Positions 1 to 13,493 of a stretch of 64,000 nt of DNA are shown here, piece after piece. Position 1 is the stretch's first letter; each line of letters begins with the position of its first letter. The notes below the pieces were generated by a model that ran no database searches, had not been told where the DNA came from, and saw only the letters and a program-made list of their open reading frames with translations. The translations under genes and the position numbers were made by a program. The DNA is from Calendula officinalis (taxonomy: Eukaryota > Streptophyta > Magnoliopsida > Asterales > Asteraceae), in NCBI GenBank assembly GCA_963853835.1, contig OY970830.1, positions 43,257,466-43,321,465 of the forward strand, in the 5' to 3' direction.

Positions 1-3000
1 GAGACTTGACCCTTCACTCTTGACCCTTGCGCCTTGAGCCTTGCGCCTTGAGACTTGAGCTTTGAGCCTTGAGCCCGGAGCCTTGAGCCTTGATTCTAGC
101 CCTAGCGCCTTGTGCCTTGCACCTTGACCTTGAGCCTTGAGCCTTAAGCCATGATCCTCTAACCTTGGGCCTTGAGCCTTGAGTCTTGAGCGTTGAGTCT
201 TAAGCCTTGAGTCTTGAGCCTTGAGCCTTGAGCCTTGAGACTTGAGCCTTGAGCCTTGTGCCTTGAGCCTTAAAACTTGAGCCTTGACCCTTGACCCTTG
301 ACCCTTGAGCGTTGAGTCTTGAGCCTTGAGCCTTGAGACTTGAGCCTTGAGCCTTGAGCCTTGAGCCTTCAGCATTGAGCCTTGAGCCTTCAGCCTTGAG
401 CCTTGAGCTTTGAGCCTTGAGCCTTGAGTATTGAGCCTTGACCCTTGACCCTTGAGCGTTGAGTCTTGAGCCTTGAGCCTTGAGACTTGAGCCTTGAGCC
501 TTGAGCCTTGAACCTTTAGCATTGAGCCTTGATCGTTGGTCCTTGAGCCTTGAGCCTTGAGCCTTGAGCCTTGAGCCTTGAGCCTTGAGCCTATAGCCTT
601 GAGCTTTGAGCCTTGAGCCTTGAGCCTTGAGCCTTGAGGCTTGACCCTTCACTCTTGACCCTTGCGCCTTGACCCTTGCGCCTTGAGACTTGAGCCTTGA
701 GCCTGGAGCCTGGAGCCTTGAGCCTTGATTCTAGCCCTTGCGCCTTGTGCCTTGCACCTTGACCTTGAGCCTCGAGCCTTGAGCCTCAAGCCTTTAGCCT
801 GGAGCCTGGAGCCTGGAGCCTTGCGCCTTTAGCCTTTAGCCTTGAGCCTTGAGCATTGAGCCTTGAGGCTTGAGCCTTGAAACTTGAGACTTGACCCTTC
901 AATCTTGACCCTTGCGCCTTGAGCCTTGCGCCTTGAGACTTGAGCCTTGAGCCTTGAGCCCGGAGCCTTGAGCCTTGATTCTAGCCCTAGCGCCTTGTGC
1001 CTTGCACCTTGACCTTGAGCCTTGAGCCTTAAGCCATGATCCTCTAACCTTGGGCCTTGAGCCTTGAGTCTTGAGCGTTGAGTCTTAAGCCTTGAGTCTT
1101 GAGCCTTGAGCCTTGAGCCTTGAGACTTGAGCCTTGAGCCTTGTGCCTTGAGCCTTAAAACTTGAGCCTTGACCCTTGACCCTTGACCCTTGAGCGTTGA
1201 GTCTTGAGCCTTGAGCCTTGAGACTTGAGCCTTGAGCCTTGAGCCTTGAGCCTTCAGCGTTGAGCCTTGAGCCTTCAGCCTTGAGCGTTGAGCTTTGAGC
1301 CTTGAGCCTTGAGTATTGAGCCTTGACCCTTGACCCTTGAGCGTTGAGTCTTGAGCCTTGAGCCTGGAGACTTGAGCCTTGAGCCTTGAGCCTTGAGCCT
1401 TTAGCATTGAGCCTTGATCGTTGGTCCTTGAGCCTTGACCCTTGACCCTTGAGCCTTGAGCCTTGAGCCTTGAGCCTTGAGCCTTGAGCCTTGAGCCTTG
1501 TGCCTTGTGCCTTGAGCCTTGAGCATTGAGCATTGAACATAGAGCCTTGAGCCTTTAGCCATGAGCCTTGATCCTTGGTCCTTGAGCCTTGAGCCTTGAG
1601 CCTTGAGCCTTGAGCCTTGAGCCTTGAGCCTTGTGCCTTGAGCCTTGAGCCCTGACCCTTGAGCCCTGATCCTTGAGCCCTGAGCCTTGAGCCTTGAGCG
1701 ATGAGCCTTGCGCCTTGAGCCTTGAGCCTTGAGCCTTGAGCCATGAGCCTTGAGCCTTGAGCCTTGAGCCTTGAGCCTTGAGCTTTGAGCCTTGAGTCTT
1801 GAGCCTTGAGCCTTGAGCCTTGAGCCTATAGCCTTGAGCTTTGAGCCTTGAGCCTTGAGCCTTGAGCCTTGAGCCTTGAAACTTGAGGCTTGACCCTTCA
1901 CTCTTGACCCTTGCGCCTTGAGCCTTGCGCCTTGAGACTTGAGCCTTGAGCCTTGAGCCTGGAGCCTGGAGCCTTGAGCCTTGATTCTAGCCCTTGCGCC
2001 TTGTGCCTTGCACCTTGACCTTGAGCCTTGAGCCTTGTTCCTCTAACCTTGAGCCTTGAGCCTTGAGTCTTAAGCCTTGAGTCTTGATCCTTGAGCCTTG
2101 AGCCTTGAGCCTTGAGCCTTGAGCCTTGAGCCTTGAACCTTGAGCCTTGAGCCTTGAGCCTTGAGCCTTGAGCCTTGAGCCTTGAGCCTTGAGCCTTGAG
2201 CCTTGAGCCTTGAAACTTGAGACTTGACCCTTCACTCTTGAACCTTGCGCCTTGAGCCTTGCGCCTCGAGACTTGAGCCTTGAGCCTGGAGCCTGGAGCC
2301 TTGAGCCTTGATTCTAGCCCTTGTGCCTTGTGCCTTGCACCTTGACCTTGATCCTTGAGCCTTGATCCTCTAACCTTGAGCCTTGAGCCTTGAGTCTTGA
2401 GCCTTGAGTCTTAAGCCTTGAGGCTTGAGCCTGGAGGCTGGAGCCTTGAGCCTTGAGCCTTGAGCCTTGAGCCTTGAGCCTTGAGCCTTGAGCCTTGAGC
2501 CTTGAGCCTTGAGCCTTGAGCCTAGAGCCTTGAGCCTTGAGCCTTTAGCATTGAGCCTTGATCGTTGGTCCTTGAGCCTTGAGCCTTGAGCCTTAAGCCT
2601 TGAGCCTTGAGCCTTGAGCCTTGAGCCTTGAGCCTTGTGCCTTGAGCCTTGAGCATTCACTCTTGACCCTTGCGCCTTGAGACTTGAGCCTTGATTCTAG
2701 CCCTTGCGCCTTGTGCCTTGCACTTTGACCTTGAGCCTTGAGCCTTGAGCCTTGATCCTCTAACCTTGAGCCTTGAGCCTTGAGTCTGGAGCCTTGAGTC
2801 TTCAGCCTGGAGTCTTGAGCCTTGAGTCTTGAGCCTTGAGCCTTGAGCCTTGAGCCTTGAGCATTGAGCCTAGAGCCTTGAGCCTTTAGCCTTTAGCATT
2901 GAGCCTTGATCGTTGGTCCTTGAGCCTTGAGCCTTGAGCCTTGAGCCTTGAGCCTTGAGCCTTGAGCCTTGAGCCTTGAGCCTTGAGCCTTGAGCCTTGA

Positions 3001-3290
3001 GCCTTGAGCCTTGAGCATTCACTCTTGACCCTTGCGCCTTGAGCCTTGCGCCTTGAGACTTGAGCCTTGATTCTAGCCCTTGCGCCTTGTGCCTTGCACC
3101 TTGACCTTGAGCCTTGAGCCTTGAGCCTTGATCCTCTAACCTTGAGCCTTGAGTCTTGAGCCTTGAGTCTTGAGTCTTGAGCCTTGAGCCTTGAGCCTTG
3201 ATCCTTGAGCCGTGAGCCTTGAGCAATGAACCTTGAGCCTTGAGCCTTGAGCCTTGAGCCTTGAGCCATGAGACTAGACCCTTGAGTCTT

Positions 3291-3845
3291 GACACTTGAG
3301 ACTTGACCCTTCACTCTTGACCCTTGCGCCTTGAGCCTGGAGCCTTGAGCATGGAGCCTTGAGCCTGGAGCCTTGAGCCTTGAGCCTTGAGCCTTGAGCC
3401 TTGAGCCTTGAGCCTTGAGCCTTGAGCCTTGAGCCTTGAGCCTTGAGCCTTGAGCCTTGAGCTTTGAGCCTTGAGTCTTGAGCCTTGAGCCTTGAGCCTT
3501 TAGCCTTGAGCTTTGAGCCTTGGGCCTTGAGCCTTGAGCCTTGAGCCTTGAGCCTTGAACCTTGAACCTTGAGCCTTGAGCCTTGAGCCTTGAGCCTTGA
3601 GCCTTGATCCTTGAGCCTTGAAACTTGAGACTTGACCCTTCACTCTTGACCCTTGCGCCTTGAGCCTTGCGCCTTGAGACTTGAGCCTTGAGCCTTGAGC
3701 CTGGAGCCTAGAGCCTTGAGCCTTGATTCTAGCCATTCGCCTTGTGCCTTGCACCTTGACCTTGAGCCTTGAGCCTTGATCCTCTAACCTTGAGCCTTGA
3801 GCCTTGGGTCTTGAGCCTTTAGTCTTAAGCCTTGAGCCTTGAGTC
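3291..3845. repeat. Local duplication in domain A, copy 1
   Basis: This segment, from GACACTTGAGACTTGACCC through an anchor to GTCTTGAGCCTTTAGTC, recurs at 4,030-4,590. Both copies share a private anchor variant, CTAGCCATTCGCC, in which one base is missing compared with CTAGCCCTTGCGCC. No other anchor in the window shows it. The offset between copies drifts from 739 to 760 and then to 753 bp, in steps of whole heptamers. Confidence 0.85.
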
Positions 3846-4029
3846 TTAAGCCTGGAGTCCGGAGCCTTGAGTCTTGAGCCTTGAGCCTTGAGCCTTGATC
3901 CTTGCGCCTTGAGCCTTGAGCCTTGAGCATTGAGCCTTGAGCCTTGAGCCGTGAGCCTTGAGCAATGAACCTTGAGCCTTGAGCCTTGAGCCTTGAGCCT
4001 TGAGCCATGAGGCAAGACCCTTGAGTCTT

Positions 4030-4590
4030 GACACTTGAGACTTGACCCTTCACTCTTGACCCTTGCGCCTTGAGCCTGGAGCCTTGAGCATGGAGCCTTG
4101 AGCCTGGAGCCTTGAGCCTTGAGCCTTGAGCCTTGAGCCTTGAGCCTTGAGCCTTGAGCCTTGAGCCTTGAGCCTTGAGCCTTGAGCCTTGAGCCTTGAG
4201 CCTTGAGCCTTGAGCCTTGAGCTTTGAGCCTTGAGTCTTGAGCCTTGAGCCTTTAGCCTTGAGCTTTGAGCCTTGGGCCTTGAGCCTTGAGCCTTGAGCC
4301 TTGAGCCTTGAACCTTGAACCTTGAGCCTTGAGCCTTGAGCCTTGAGCCTTGAGCCTTGATCCTTGAGCCTTGAAACTTGAGACTTGACCCTTCACTCTT
4401 GACCCTTGCGCCTTGAGCCTTGCGCCTTGAGACTTGAGCCTTGAGCCTTGAGCCTGGAGCCTAGAGCCTTGAGCCTTGATTCTAGCCATTCGCCTTGTGC
4501 CTTGCACCTTGACCTTGAGCCTTGAGCCTTGATCCTCTAACCTTGAGCCTTGAGCCTTGGGTCTTGAGCCTTTAGTCTTAAGCCTTGAGT
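4030..4590. repeat. Local duplication in domain A, copy 2
   Basis: This is the second copy of the segment at 3,291-3,845, with the same CTAGCCATTCGCC anchor deletion (anchor at 4,479). The copies differ mainly in the number of plain heptamers inside the two internal runs. The flanks beyond about 3,845 and 4,590 no longer match. Confidence 0.85.
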
Positions 4591-7500
4591 CTTGAGCCTT
4601 GAGCCTGGAGCCTTGAGCCTTGAGCCTTGAACCTTGAGCCTTGAGCCTTGAGCGTTGAGCGTTGAGCCTTGAGCCTTGAGCCTTGAGCCTTGAAACTTGA
4701 GACTTGACCCTTCACTCCTGACCCTTGCGCCTTGAGCCTTGCGCCTCGAGACTTGAGCCTTGAGCCTGGAGCCTGGAGCCTTGAGCCTTGATTCTAGCCC
4801 TTGCACCTTGTTCCTTGCACCTGACCTTGAGCCTTGAGCCTTGAGCCTTGATCCTCTAACCTTGAGCCTTGAGCCTTGAGTCTTGAGTCTTGAGTCTTAA
4901 GCCTTGAGGCTTGAGCCTTGAGGCTTGAGCCTTGAGGCTTGAACCTTGAGCCTTGAGCCTTGAGCCTTGAGCCTTGAGCCTTGAGCCTTGAGCCTTGAGC
5001 CTTGAGTATTGAGCCTTGAGCCTTGAGCCATGAGCATTGAGCCTAGAGCCTTGAGCCTTGAGCCTTTAGCATTGAGCCTTGATCGTTGGTCCTTGAGCCT
5101 TGAGCCTTAAGCCTTGAGCCTTGAGCCTTGAGCCTTGAGCCTTGAGCCTTGTGCCTTGAGCCTTGAGCATTCACTCTTGACCCTTGCGCCTTGAACCTTG
5201 AGCCTTGATCCTTGAAACTTGAGACTTGACCCTTCACTCTTGACCCTTGCGCCTTGAGCCTTGCGCCTTGAGACTTGAGCCTTGAGCCTTGAGCCTTGAG
5301 CCTGGAGCCTTGAGCCTTGTTTCTAGCCCTTGCGCCTTGTGCCTTGCACCTTGACCTTGAGCCTTGAGCCTTGCGCCTCGAGACTTGAGCCTTGAGCCTG
5401 GAGCCTGGAGCCTTGAGCCTTGATTCTAGCCCTTGCGCCTTGTTCCTTGCACCTTGACCTTGAGCCTTGAGCCTTGAGCCTTGATCCTCTAACCTTGAGC
5501 CTTGAGCCTTGAGTCTTGAGCCTTGAGTCTTAAGCCTTGAGGCTTGAGCCTTGAGGCTGGAGCCTTGAGCCTTGAGCCTTGAGCCTTGAGCTTTGAGCCT
5601 TGAGCAACGAACCTTGAGCCTTGAGCCTTGAGCCTTGAGCCTTGAGCCTTGAGCCTTGAGCCTTGAGCCTTGAGCCTTGAGCCTTGAGCCATGAGGCTAG
5701 AGCCTTGAGTCTTGACACTTGAGACTTGACCCTTCACTCTCGACCCTTGCGCCTTGAGCCTGGAGCCTTGATCATGGAGCCTTGAGCCTGGAGCCTTGAG
5801 CCTTGAGCCTTGAGCCTTGAGCCTTGAGCCTGGAGCCTTGAGCCTTGAGCCTTGAGCCTTGAGCCTTGAGCCTTGAGCCTTGAGCCTTGAGCCTTGAGCC
5901 TTGAGCCTTGAGCCTTGAGCCTTGAGCCTTGAGCCTTGAGCCTTGAGCCTTGAGTCTTGAGCCTTGAGCCTTGAGCCTTTAGCCTTGAGTTTTGAGCCTT
6001 GGGCCTTGAGCCTTGAGCCTTGAGCCTTGAGCCTTGAACCTTGAACCTTGAGCCTTGAGCCTTGAGCCTTGAGCCTTGATCCTTGAGCCTTGAAACTTGA
6101 GACTTCACCCTTCACTCTTGACCCTTGCGCCTTGAGCCTTGCGCCTTGAGACTTGAGCCTTGAGCCTGGAGCCTGGAGCCTTGAGCCTTGATTCTAGCCC
6201 TTGCGCCTTGTGCCTTGCACCTTGACCTTGAGCCTTGAGCCTTGATCCTCTAACCTTGAGCCTTGAGCCTTGGGTCTTGAGCCTTTAGTCTTAAGCCTTG
6301 AGTCTTGAGCCTTGAGCCTGGAGCCTTGAGCCTTGAGCCTTGAGCCTTGAGCCTTGAACCTTGAGCCTTGAGCGTTGAGCCTTTAGCCATGAGCCTTGAT
6401 CCTTGGTCCTTGAGCCTTGAGCCTTGAGCCTTAAGCCTTGAGCCTTGTGCCTTGAGCCCTGACCCTTGAGCCCTGATCCTTGAGCCTTGAGCGATGAGCG
6501 ATGAGCCTTGAGCCTTGAGCCTTGAGCCTTGAGCCATGAGCCTTGAGCCTTGAGCCTTGAGCATTGAGCCTTGAGCCTTGAGCTTTGAGCCTTGAGTCTT
6601 GAGCCTTGAGCCTTGAGCCTATAGCCTTGAGCTTTGAGCCTTGAGCCTTGAGCCTTGAGCCTTGAGTCTTGAAACTTGAGGCTTGACCCTTCACTCTTGA
6701 GCCTTGCGCCTTGAGCCTTGCGCCTTGAGACTTGAGCCTTGAGCCTTGAGCCTTGAGCCTGGAGCCTGGAGCCTTGAGCCTTGATTCTAGCCCTTGCGCC
6801 TTGTGCCTTGCACCTTGACCTTGAGCCTTGAGCCTTGTTCCTCTAACCTTGAGCCTTGAGCCTTGAGTCTTAAGCCTTGAGTCTTGAGCCTTGAGCCTTG
6901 AGCCTTGAGCCTTGAGCCTTGAGCCTTGACCCTTGAGCCTTGAGCCTTGAGCCTTGAGCCTTGAGCCTTGAGCCTTGAGCCTTGAGTCTGGAGCCTTGAG
7001 TCTTAAGCCTGGAGTCTTGAGCCTTGAGTTTTGAGCCTTGAGCCTTGAGCCTTGAGCCTTGAGCCTTGAGCCTTGAGCATTGAGCCTAGAGCCTTGAGCC
7101 TTTAGCCTTTAGCATTGAGCCTTGATCGTTGGTCCTTGAGCCTTGAGCCTTGAGCCTTGAGCCTTGAGCCTTGTGCCTTGAGCCTTGAGCATTCACTCTT
7201 GACCCTTGCGCCTTGAGCCTTGCGCCTTGAGACTTGAGCCTTGATTCTAGCCCTTGCGCCTTGTGCCTTGCACCTTGACCTTGAGCCTTGAGCCTTGAGC
7301 CTTGATCCTCTAACCTTGAGCCTTGAGCCTTGAGTCTGGAGCCTTGAGTCTTAAGCCTGGAGTCTTGAGCCTTGAGTCTTGAGCCTTGAGCCTTGAGCCT
7401 TGAGCCTTGAGCCTTGAGCCTTGAGCCTTGCGCCTTGAGCCTTGAGCCTTGAGCATTGAGCCTTGAGCCTTGAGCCGTGAGCCTTGAGCAACGAACCTTG

Positions 7501-10500
7501 AGCCTTGAGCCTTGAGCCTTGAGCCTTGAGCCTTGAGCCTTGAGCCATGAGGCTAGACCCTTGAGTCTTGACACTTGAGACTTGGCCCTTCACTCTTGAC
7601 CCTTGCGCCTTGAGCCTGGAGCCTTGAGCATGGAGCCTTGAGCCTGGAGCCTTGAGCCTTGAGCCTTGAGCCTTGAGCCTTGAGCCTTGAGCCTTGAGCC
7701 TGGAGCCTTGAGCTTTGAGCCTTGGGCCTTGAGCCTTGAGCCTTGAGCCTTGAGCCTTGAACCTTGAACCTTGAGCCTTGAGCCTTGAGCCTTGAGCCTT
7801 GAGCCTTGAGCCTTGAAACTTGAGACTTCACCCTTCACTCTTGACCCTTGCGCCTTGATCCTTGCGCCTTGAGACTTGAGCCTTGAGCTTTGAGCCTGGA
7901 ACCTGGAGCCTTGAGCCTTGATTCTAGCCCTTGCGCCTTGTGCCTTGCACCTTGACCTTGAGCCTTGAGCCTTGATCCTCTAACCTTGAGCCTTGAGCCT
8001 TGGGTCTTGAGCCTTTAGTCTTAAGCCTTGAGTCTTGAGCCTTGAGCCTGGAGCCTTGAGCCTTGAGCCTTGAACCTTGAGCCTTGAGCCTTGAGCGGTG
8101 AGCCTTGAGCCTTGAGCCTTGAGCCTTGAGCCTTGAGCCTTGAGCCTTGAGCCTTTAGCATTGAGCCTTGATCGTTGGTCCTTGAGCCTTGAGCCATGAG
8201 GCTAGAGCCTTGAGTCTTGACACTTGAGACTTGACCCTTCACTCTTGACCCTTGCGCCTTGAGCCTGGAGCCTTGAGCATGGAGCCTTGAGCCTGGAGCC
8301 TTGAGCCTTGAGCCTTGAGCCTTGAGCCTTGAGCCTTGAGCCTTGAGCTTTGAGCCTTGAGCCTTGAGCCTTGAGCCTTGAGCCTTGAGCCTTGAGCCTT
8401 GAGCCTTGAGTCTTGAGCCTTGAGCCTTGAGCCTTTAGCCTTGAGCCTTGAGCCTTGGGCCTTGAGCCTTGAGCCTTGAGCCTTGAGCCTTGAACCTTGA
8501 ACCTTGAGCCTTGAGCCTTGAGCCTTGAGCCTTGAGTCTTGAGCCTTGAGCCTTTAGTCTTAAGCCTTGAGTCTTGAGCCTTGAGCCTGGAGCCTTGAGC
8601 CTTGAGCCTTGAGCCTTGAACCTTGAGCCTTGAGCCTTGAGCATTGAGCGTTGAGCCTTGAGCCTTGAGCCTTGAGCCTTGAGCCTTAAAACTTGAGACT
8701 TGACCCTTCACTCTTGACCTTTGCGCCTTGAGCCTTGCGCCTCGAGACTTGAGCCTTGAGCCTGGAGCCTAGAGCCTTGAGCCTTGATTCTAGCCCTTGC
8801 GCCTTGTTCCTTGCACCTTGACCTTGAGCCTTGAGCCTTGAGCCTTGATCCTCTAACCTTGAGCCTTGAGCCTTGAGTCTTGAGTCTTGAGTCTTAAGCC
8901 TTGAGCCTTGAGCCTTGAGCATTCACTCTTGACCCTTGCGCCTTGAGCCTTGAGCCTTGAGCCTTGAGCCTTGAAACTTGAGACTTGACCCTTCACTCTT
9001 GAGCCTTGCGCCTTGAGCCTTGCGCCTTGAGACTTGAGCCTTGAGCCTTGAGCCTGGAGCCTGGAGCCTGGAGCCTTGAGCCTTGATTCTAGCCCTTGCG
9101 CCTTGTGCCTTGCACCTTGACCTTGAGCCTTGAGCCTTGATCCTCTAACCTTGAACCTTGAGACTTGAGCCTTGAGCCTTGAGCCTGGAGCCTTGAGCCT
9201 TCAGCCTTGAGCTTTGAGCCTTGAGCAACGAACCTTGAGCCTTGAGCCTTGAGCCTTGAGCCTTGAGCCTTGCGCCTTGAGCCATGAGGCTAGAGCCTTG
9301 AGTCTTGACACTTGAGACTTGACCCTTCACTCTTGACCCTTGCGCCTTGAGCCTAGAGCCTTGAGCATGGAGCCTGGAGCCTTGAGCCTTGAGCCTTGAG
9401 CCTTGAGCCTTGAGCCTTGAGCCTTGAGCCTTGAGCCTTGAGCCTTGAGCCTTGAGCCTTGAGTCTTGAGCCTTGAGCCTTGAGCCTTTAGCCTTGAGCT
9501 TTGAGCCTTGGGCCTTGAGCCTTGAGCCTTGAGCCTTGAGCCTTGAACCTTGAACCTTGAGCCTTGAGCCTTGAGCCTTGAGCCTTGAGCCTTGAGCCTT
9601 GAGCCTTGAGCCTTGAGCCTTGAGCCTTGAGCCATGAGGCTAGACCCTTGAGTCTTGACACTTGAGACTTGACCCTTCACTCTTGACCCTTGCGCCTTGA
9701 GCCTGGAGCCTTCAGCATGGAGCCTTGAGCCTTGAGCCTTGAGCCTTGAGCCTTGAGCCTTGAGCCTTGAGCCTTGAGCCTTGAGCCTTGAGCCTTGAGC
9801 CTTGAGCCTTGAGCCTTGAGCCTTGAGCCTTGAGCCTTGAGCCTTTAGCCTTGAGCTTTGAGCCTTGGGCCTTGAGCCTTGAGCCTTGAGCCTTGAGCCT
9901 TGAGCCTTGAGCCTTGAGCCTTGAACCTTGAGCCTTGAGCCTTGAGCCTTGAGCCTTGAGCCTTGAGCCTTGAAACTTGAGACTTCACCCTTCACTCTTG
10001 ACCCTTGCGCCTTGAGCCTTGCACCTTGAGACTTGAGCCTTGAGCCTTGAGCCTGGAGCCTGGAGCCTTGATTCTAGCCCTTGCGCCTTGTGCCTTGCAC
10101 CTTGACCTTGAGCCTTGAGCCTTGATCCTCTAACCTTGAGCCTTGAGCCTTGGGTCTTGAGCCTTTAGTCTTAAGCCTTGAGTCTTGAGCCTTGAGCCTG
10201 GAGCCTTGAGCCTTGAGCCTTGAGCCTTGAACCTTGAGCCTTGAGCCTTGAGCGTTGAGCCTTGAGCCTTGAGCCTTGAGCCTTGAGCCTTGAGCCTTGA
10301 GCCTTGAGCCTTGAAACTTGAGACTTGACCCTTCACTCTTTAGCCTTGCGCCTTGAGCCTTGCGCCTCGAGACTTGAGCCTTGAGCCTGGAGCCTTGAGC
10401 CTTGATTCTAGCCCTTGCGTCTTGTTCCTTGCACCTTGACCTTGAGCCTTGAGCCTTGAGCCTTGATCCTCTAACCTTGAGCCTTGAGCCTTGAGTCTTG

Positions 10501-11130
10501 AGTCTTGAGTCTTAAGCCTTGAGGCTTGAGGCTTGAGCCTTGAGCCTTGAGCCTTGAGCCTTGAGCCTTGAGCCTTGAGTATTGAGCCTTGAGCCTTGAG
10601 CCTTGAGCCTTGAGCCTTGAGCCTTGAGCCTTGAGCCTTTAGCATTGAGCCTTGATCGTTGGTCCTTGAGCCTTGAGCCATGAGGCTAGAGCCTTGAGTC
10701 TTGACACTTGAGACTTGACCCTTCACTCTTGACCCTTGCGCCTTGAGCCTGGAGCCTTGAGCATGGAGCCTTGAGCTTGGAGCCTTGAGCCTTGAGCCTT
10801 GAGCCTTGAGCCTTGAGCCTTGAGCCTTGAGCCTTGAGCCTTGAGCCTTGAGCCTTGAGCCTTGAGCCTTGAGCCTTGAGTCTTGAGCCTTGAGCCTTGA
10901 GCCTTTAGCCTTTAGCCTTGAGCTTTGGGCATTGGGCCTTGAGCCTTGAGCCTTGAGCCTTGAGCCTTGAGCCTTGAACCTTGAGCCTTGAGCCTTGAGC
11001 CTTGAGCCTTGAGCCTTGAGCCTTGAAACTTGAGACTTCACCCTTCACTCATGACCCTTGCGCCTTGAGCCTTGCGCCTTGAGACTTGAGCCTTGAGCCT
11101 TGAGCCTGGAGCCTGGAGCCTTGAGCCTTG

Positions 11131-13493
11131 ATTCTAGCCCTTGCGCCTTGTGCCTTGCACCTTGACATTGAGCCTTGAGCCTTGATCCTCTAACCTTGAG
11201 CCTTGAGCCTTGGGTCTTGAGCCTTTAGTCTTAAGCCTTGAGTCTTGAGCCTTGAGCCTGGAGCCTTGAGCGTTGAGCCTTGAGCCTTGAACCTTGAGCC
11301 TTGAGCCTTGAGCGTTGAGCGTTGAGCCTTGAGCCTTGAGCCTTGAGCCTTGAGCCTTGAAACTTGAGACTTGACCCTTCACTCTTGACCTTTGCGCCTT
11401 GAGCCTTGCGCCTCGAGACTTGAGCCTTGAGCCTGGAGCCTGGAGCCTTGAGCCTTGATTCTAGCCCTTGCGCCTTGTTCCTTGCACCTTGCCCTTGAGC
11501 CTTGAGCCTTGAGCCTTGAGCCTCTAACTTTAAGCCTTGAGCCTTGAGTCTTGAGTCTTGAGTCTTAAGCCTTGAGCCTTGAGCCTTGAGCATTCACTCT
11601 TGACCCTTGCGCCTTGAGCCTTGAGCCTTGAGCCTTGAAACTTGAGACTTGACCCTTCACTCTTGACTCTTGCGCCTTGAGCCTTGCGCCTTGAGACTTG
11701 AGCCTTGAGCCTTGAGCCTGGAGCCTGGAGCCTTGAGCCTTGATTCTAGCCCTTGCGCCTTGTGCCTTGCACCTTGACCTTGAGCCTTGAGCCTTGATCC
11801 TCTAACCTTGAGCCTTGAGCCTTGGGTCTTGAGCCTTTAGTCTTAAGCCTTGAGTCTTGAGCCTTGAGCCTGGAGCCTTGAGAATTGAGCCTTGAACCTT
11901 GAGCCTTGAGCCTTGAGCGTTGAGCCTTGAGCCTTGAGCCTTGAGCCTTGAGCCTTGAAACTTGAGACTTGACCCTTCACTCTTGACCCTTGTGCCTTGA
12001 GCCTTGCGCCTCGAGACTTGAGCCTTGAGCCTGGAGCCTGGAGCCTTGATTCTAGCCCTTGCGCCTTGTTCCTTGCACCTTGACCTTGAGCCTTGAGCCT
12101 TGAGCCTTGATCCTCTAACCTTGAGCCTTGAGCCTTGAGTCTTGAGCCTTGAGTCTTAAGCCTTGAGGCTTGAGCCTTGAGCCTTGAGCTTTGAGCCTTG
12201 AGCCTTGAGCCTTGAGCTTTGAGCCTTGAGCAACGAACCTTGAGCCTTGAGCCTTGAGCCTTGAGCCTTGAGCCTTGAGCCTCGAGCCTTGAGCCTTGCG
12301 CCTTGAGCCATGAGGCTAGAGCCTTGAGTCTTGACACTTGAGACTTGACCCTTCACTCTTGACCCTTGCGCCTTGAGCCTGGAGCCTTGAGCATAGAGCC
12401 TTGAGCCTGGAGCCTTGAGCCTTGAGCCTTGAGCCTTGAGCCTTGAGCCTTGAGCCTTGAGCCTTGAGCCTTGAGCCTTGAGCCTTGAGCCTTGAGCCTT
12501 GAGTCTTGAGCCTTGAGCCTTGAGCCTTGAGCCTTTAGCCTTGAGCTTTGAGCCTTGGGCCTTGAGCCTTGAGCCTTGAGCCTTGAACCTTGAACCTTGA
12601 GCCTTGAGCCTTGAGCCTTGAGCCTTGAAACTTGAGACTTCACCCTTCACTCTTGACCCTTGCGCCTTGAGCCTTGCGCCTCGAGACTTGAGCCTTGAGC
12701 CTGGAGCCTTGAGCCTTGATTCTAGCCCTTGCGTCTTGTTCCTTGCACCTTGACCTTGAGCCTTGAGCCTTGAGCCTTGATCCTCTAACCTTGAGCCTTG
12801 AGCCTTGAGTCTTGAGTCTTGAGTCTTAAGCCTTGAGGCTTGAGGCTTGAGCCTTGAGCCTTGAGCCTTGAGCCTTGAGCCTTGAGCCTTGAGCCTTGAG
12901 CCTTGAGCCTTGAGCCTTGAGCCTTGAGTATTGAGCCTTGAGCCTTGAGCCTTGAGCCTTGAGCCTTGAGCCTTTAGCATTGAGCCTTGATCGTTGGTCC
13001 TTGAGCCTTGAGCCATGAGGCTAGAGCCTTGAGTCTTGACACTTGAGACTTGACCCTTCACTCTTGACCCTTGCGCCTTGAGCCTGGAGCCTTGAGCATG
13101 GAGCCTTGAGCTTGGAGCCTTGAGCCTTGAGCCTTGAGCCTTGAGCCTTGAGCCTTGAGCCTTGAGCCTTGAGCCTTGAGCCTTGACCCTTGAGCCTTGA
13201 GCCTTGAGCCTTGAGCCTTGAGCCTTGAGCCTTGAGCCTTGAGTCTTGAGCCTTGAGCCTTGAGCCTTTAGCCTTTAGCCTTGAGCTTTGGGCCTTGGGC
13301 CTTGAGCCTTGAGCCTTGAGCCTTGAGCCTTGAGCCTTGAACCTTGAGCCTTGAGCCTTGAGCCTTGAGCCTTGAGCCTTGAGCCTTGAAACTTGAGACT
13401 TCACCCTTCACTCTTGACCCTTGCGCCTTGAGCCTTGCGCCTTGAGACTTGAGCCTTGAGCCTTGAGCCTGGAGCCTGGAGCCTTGAGCCTTG
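11131..13493. repeat. 2.4 kb super-repeat of domain A, copy 1
   Basis: This 2,363 bp unit holds five anchor intervals of 327, 285, 306, 670 and 775 bp. The first four match the interval order of the next two copies. The end is rearranged, with one 775 bp interval where the others have two (313 + 558 and 334 + 558). Confidence 0.7.
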
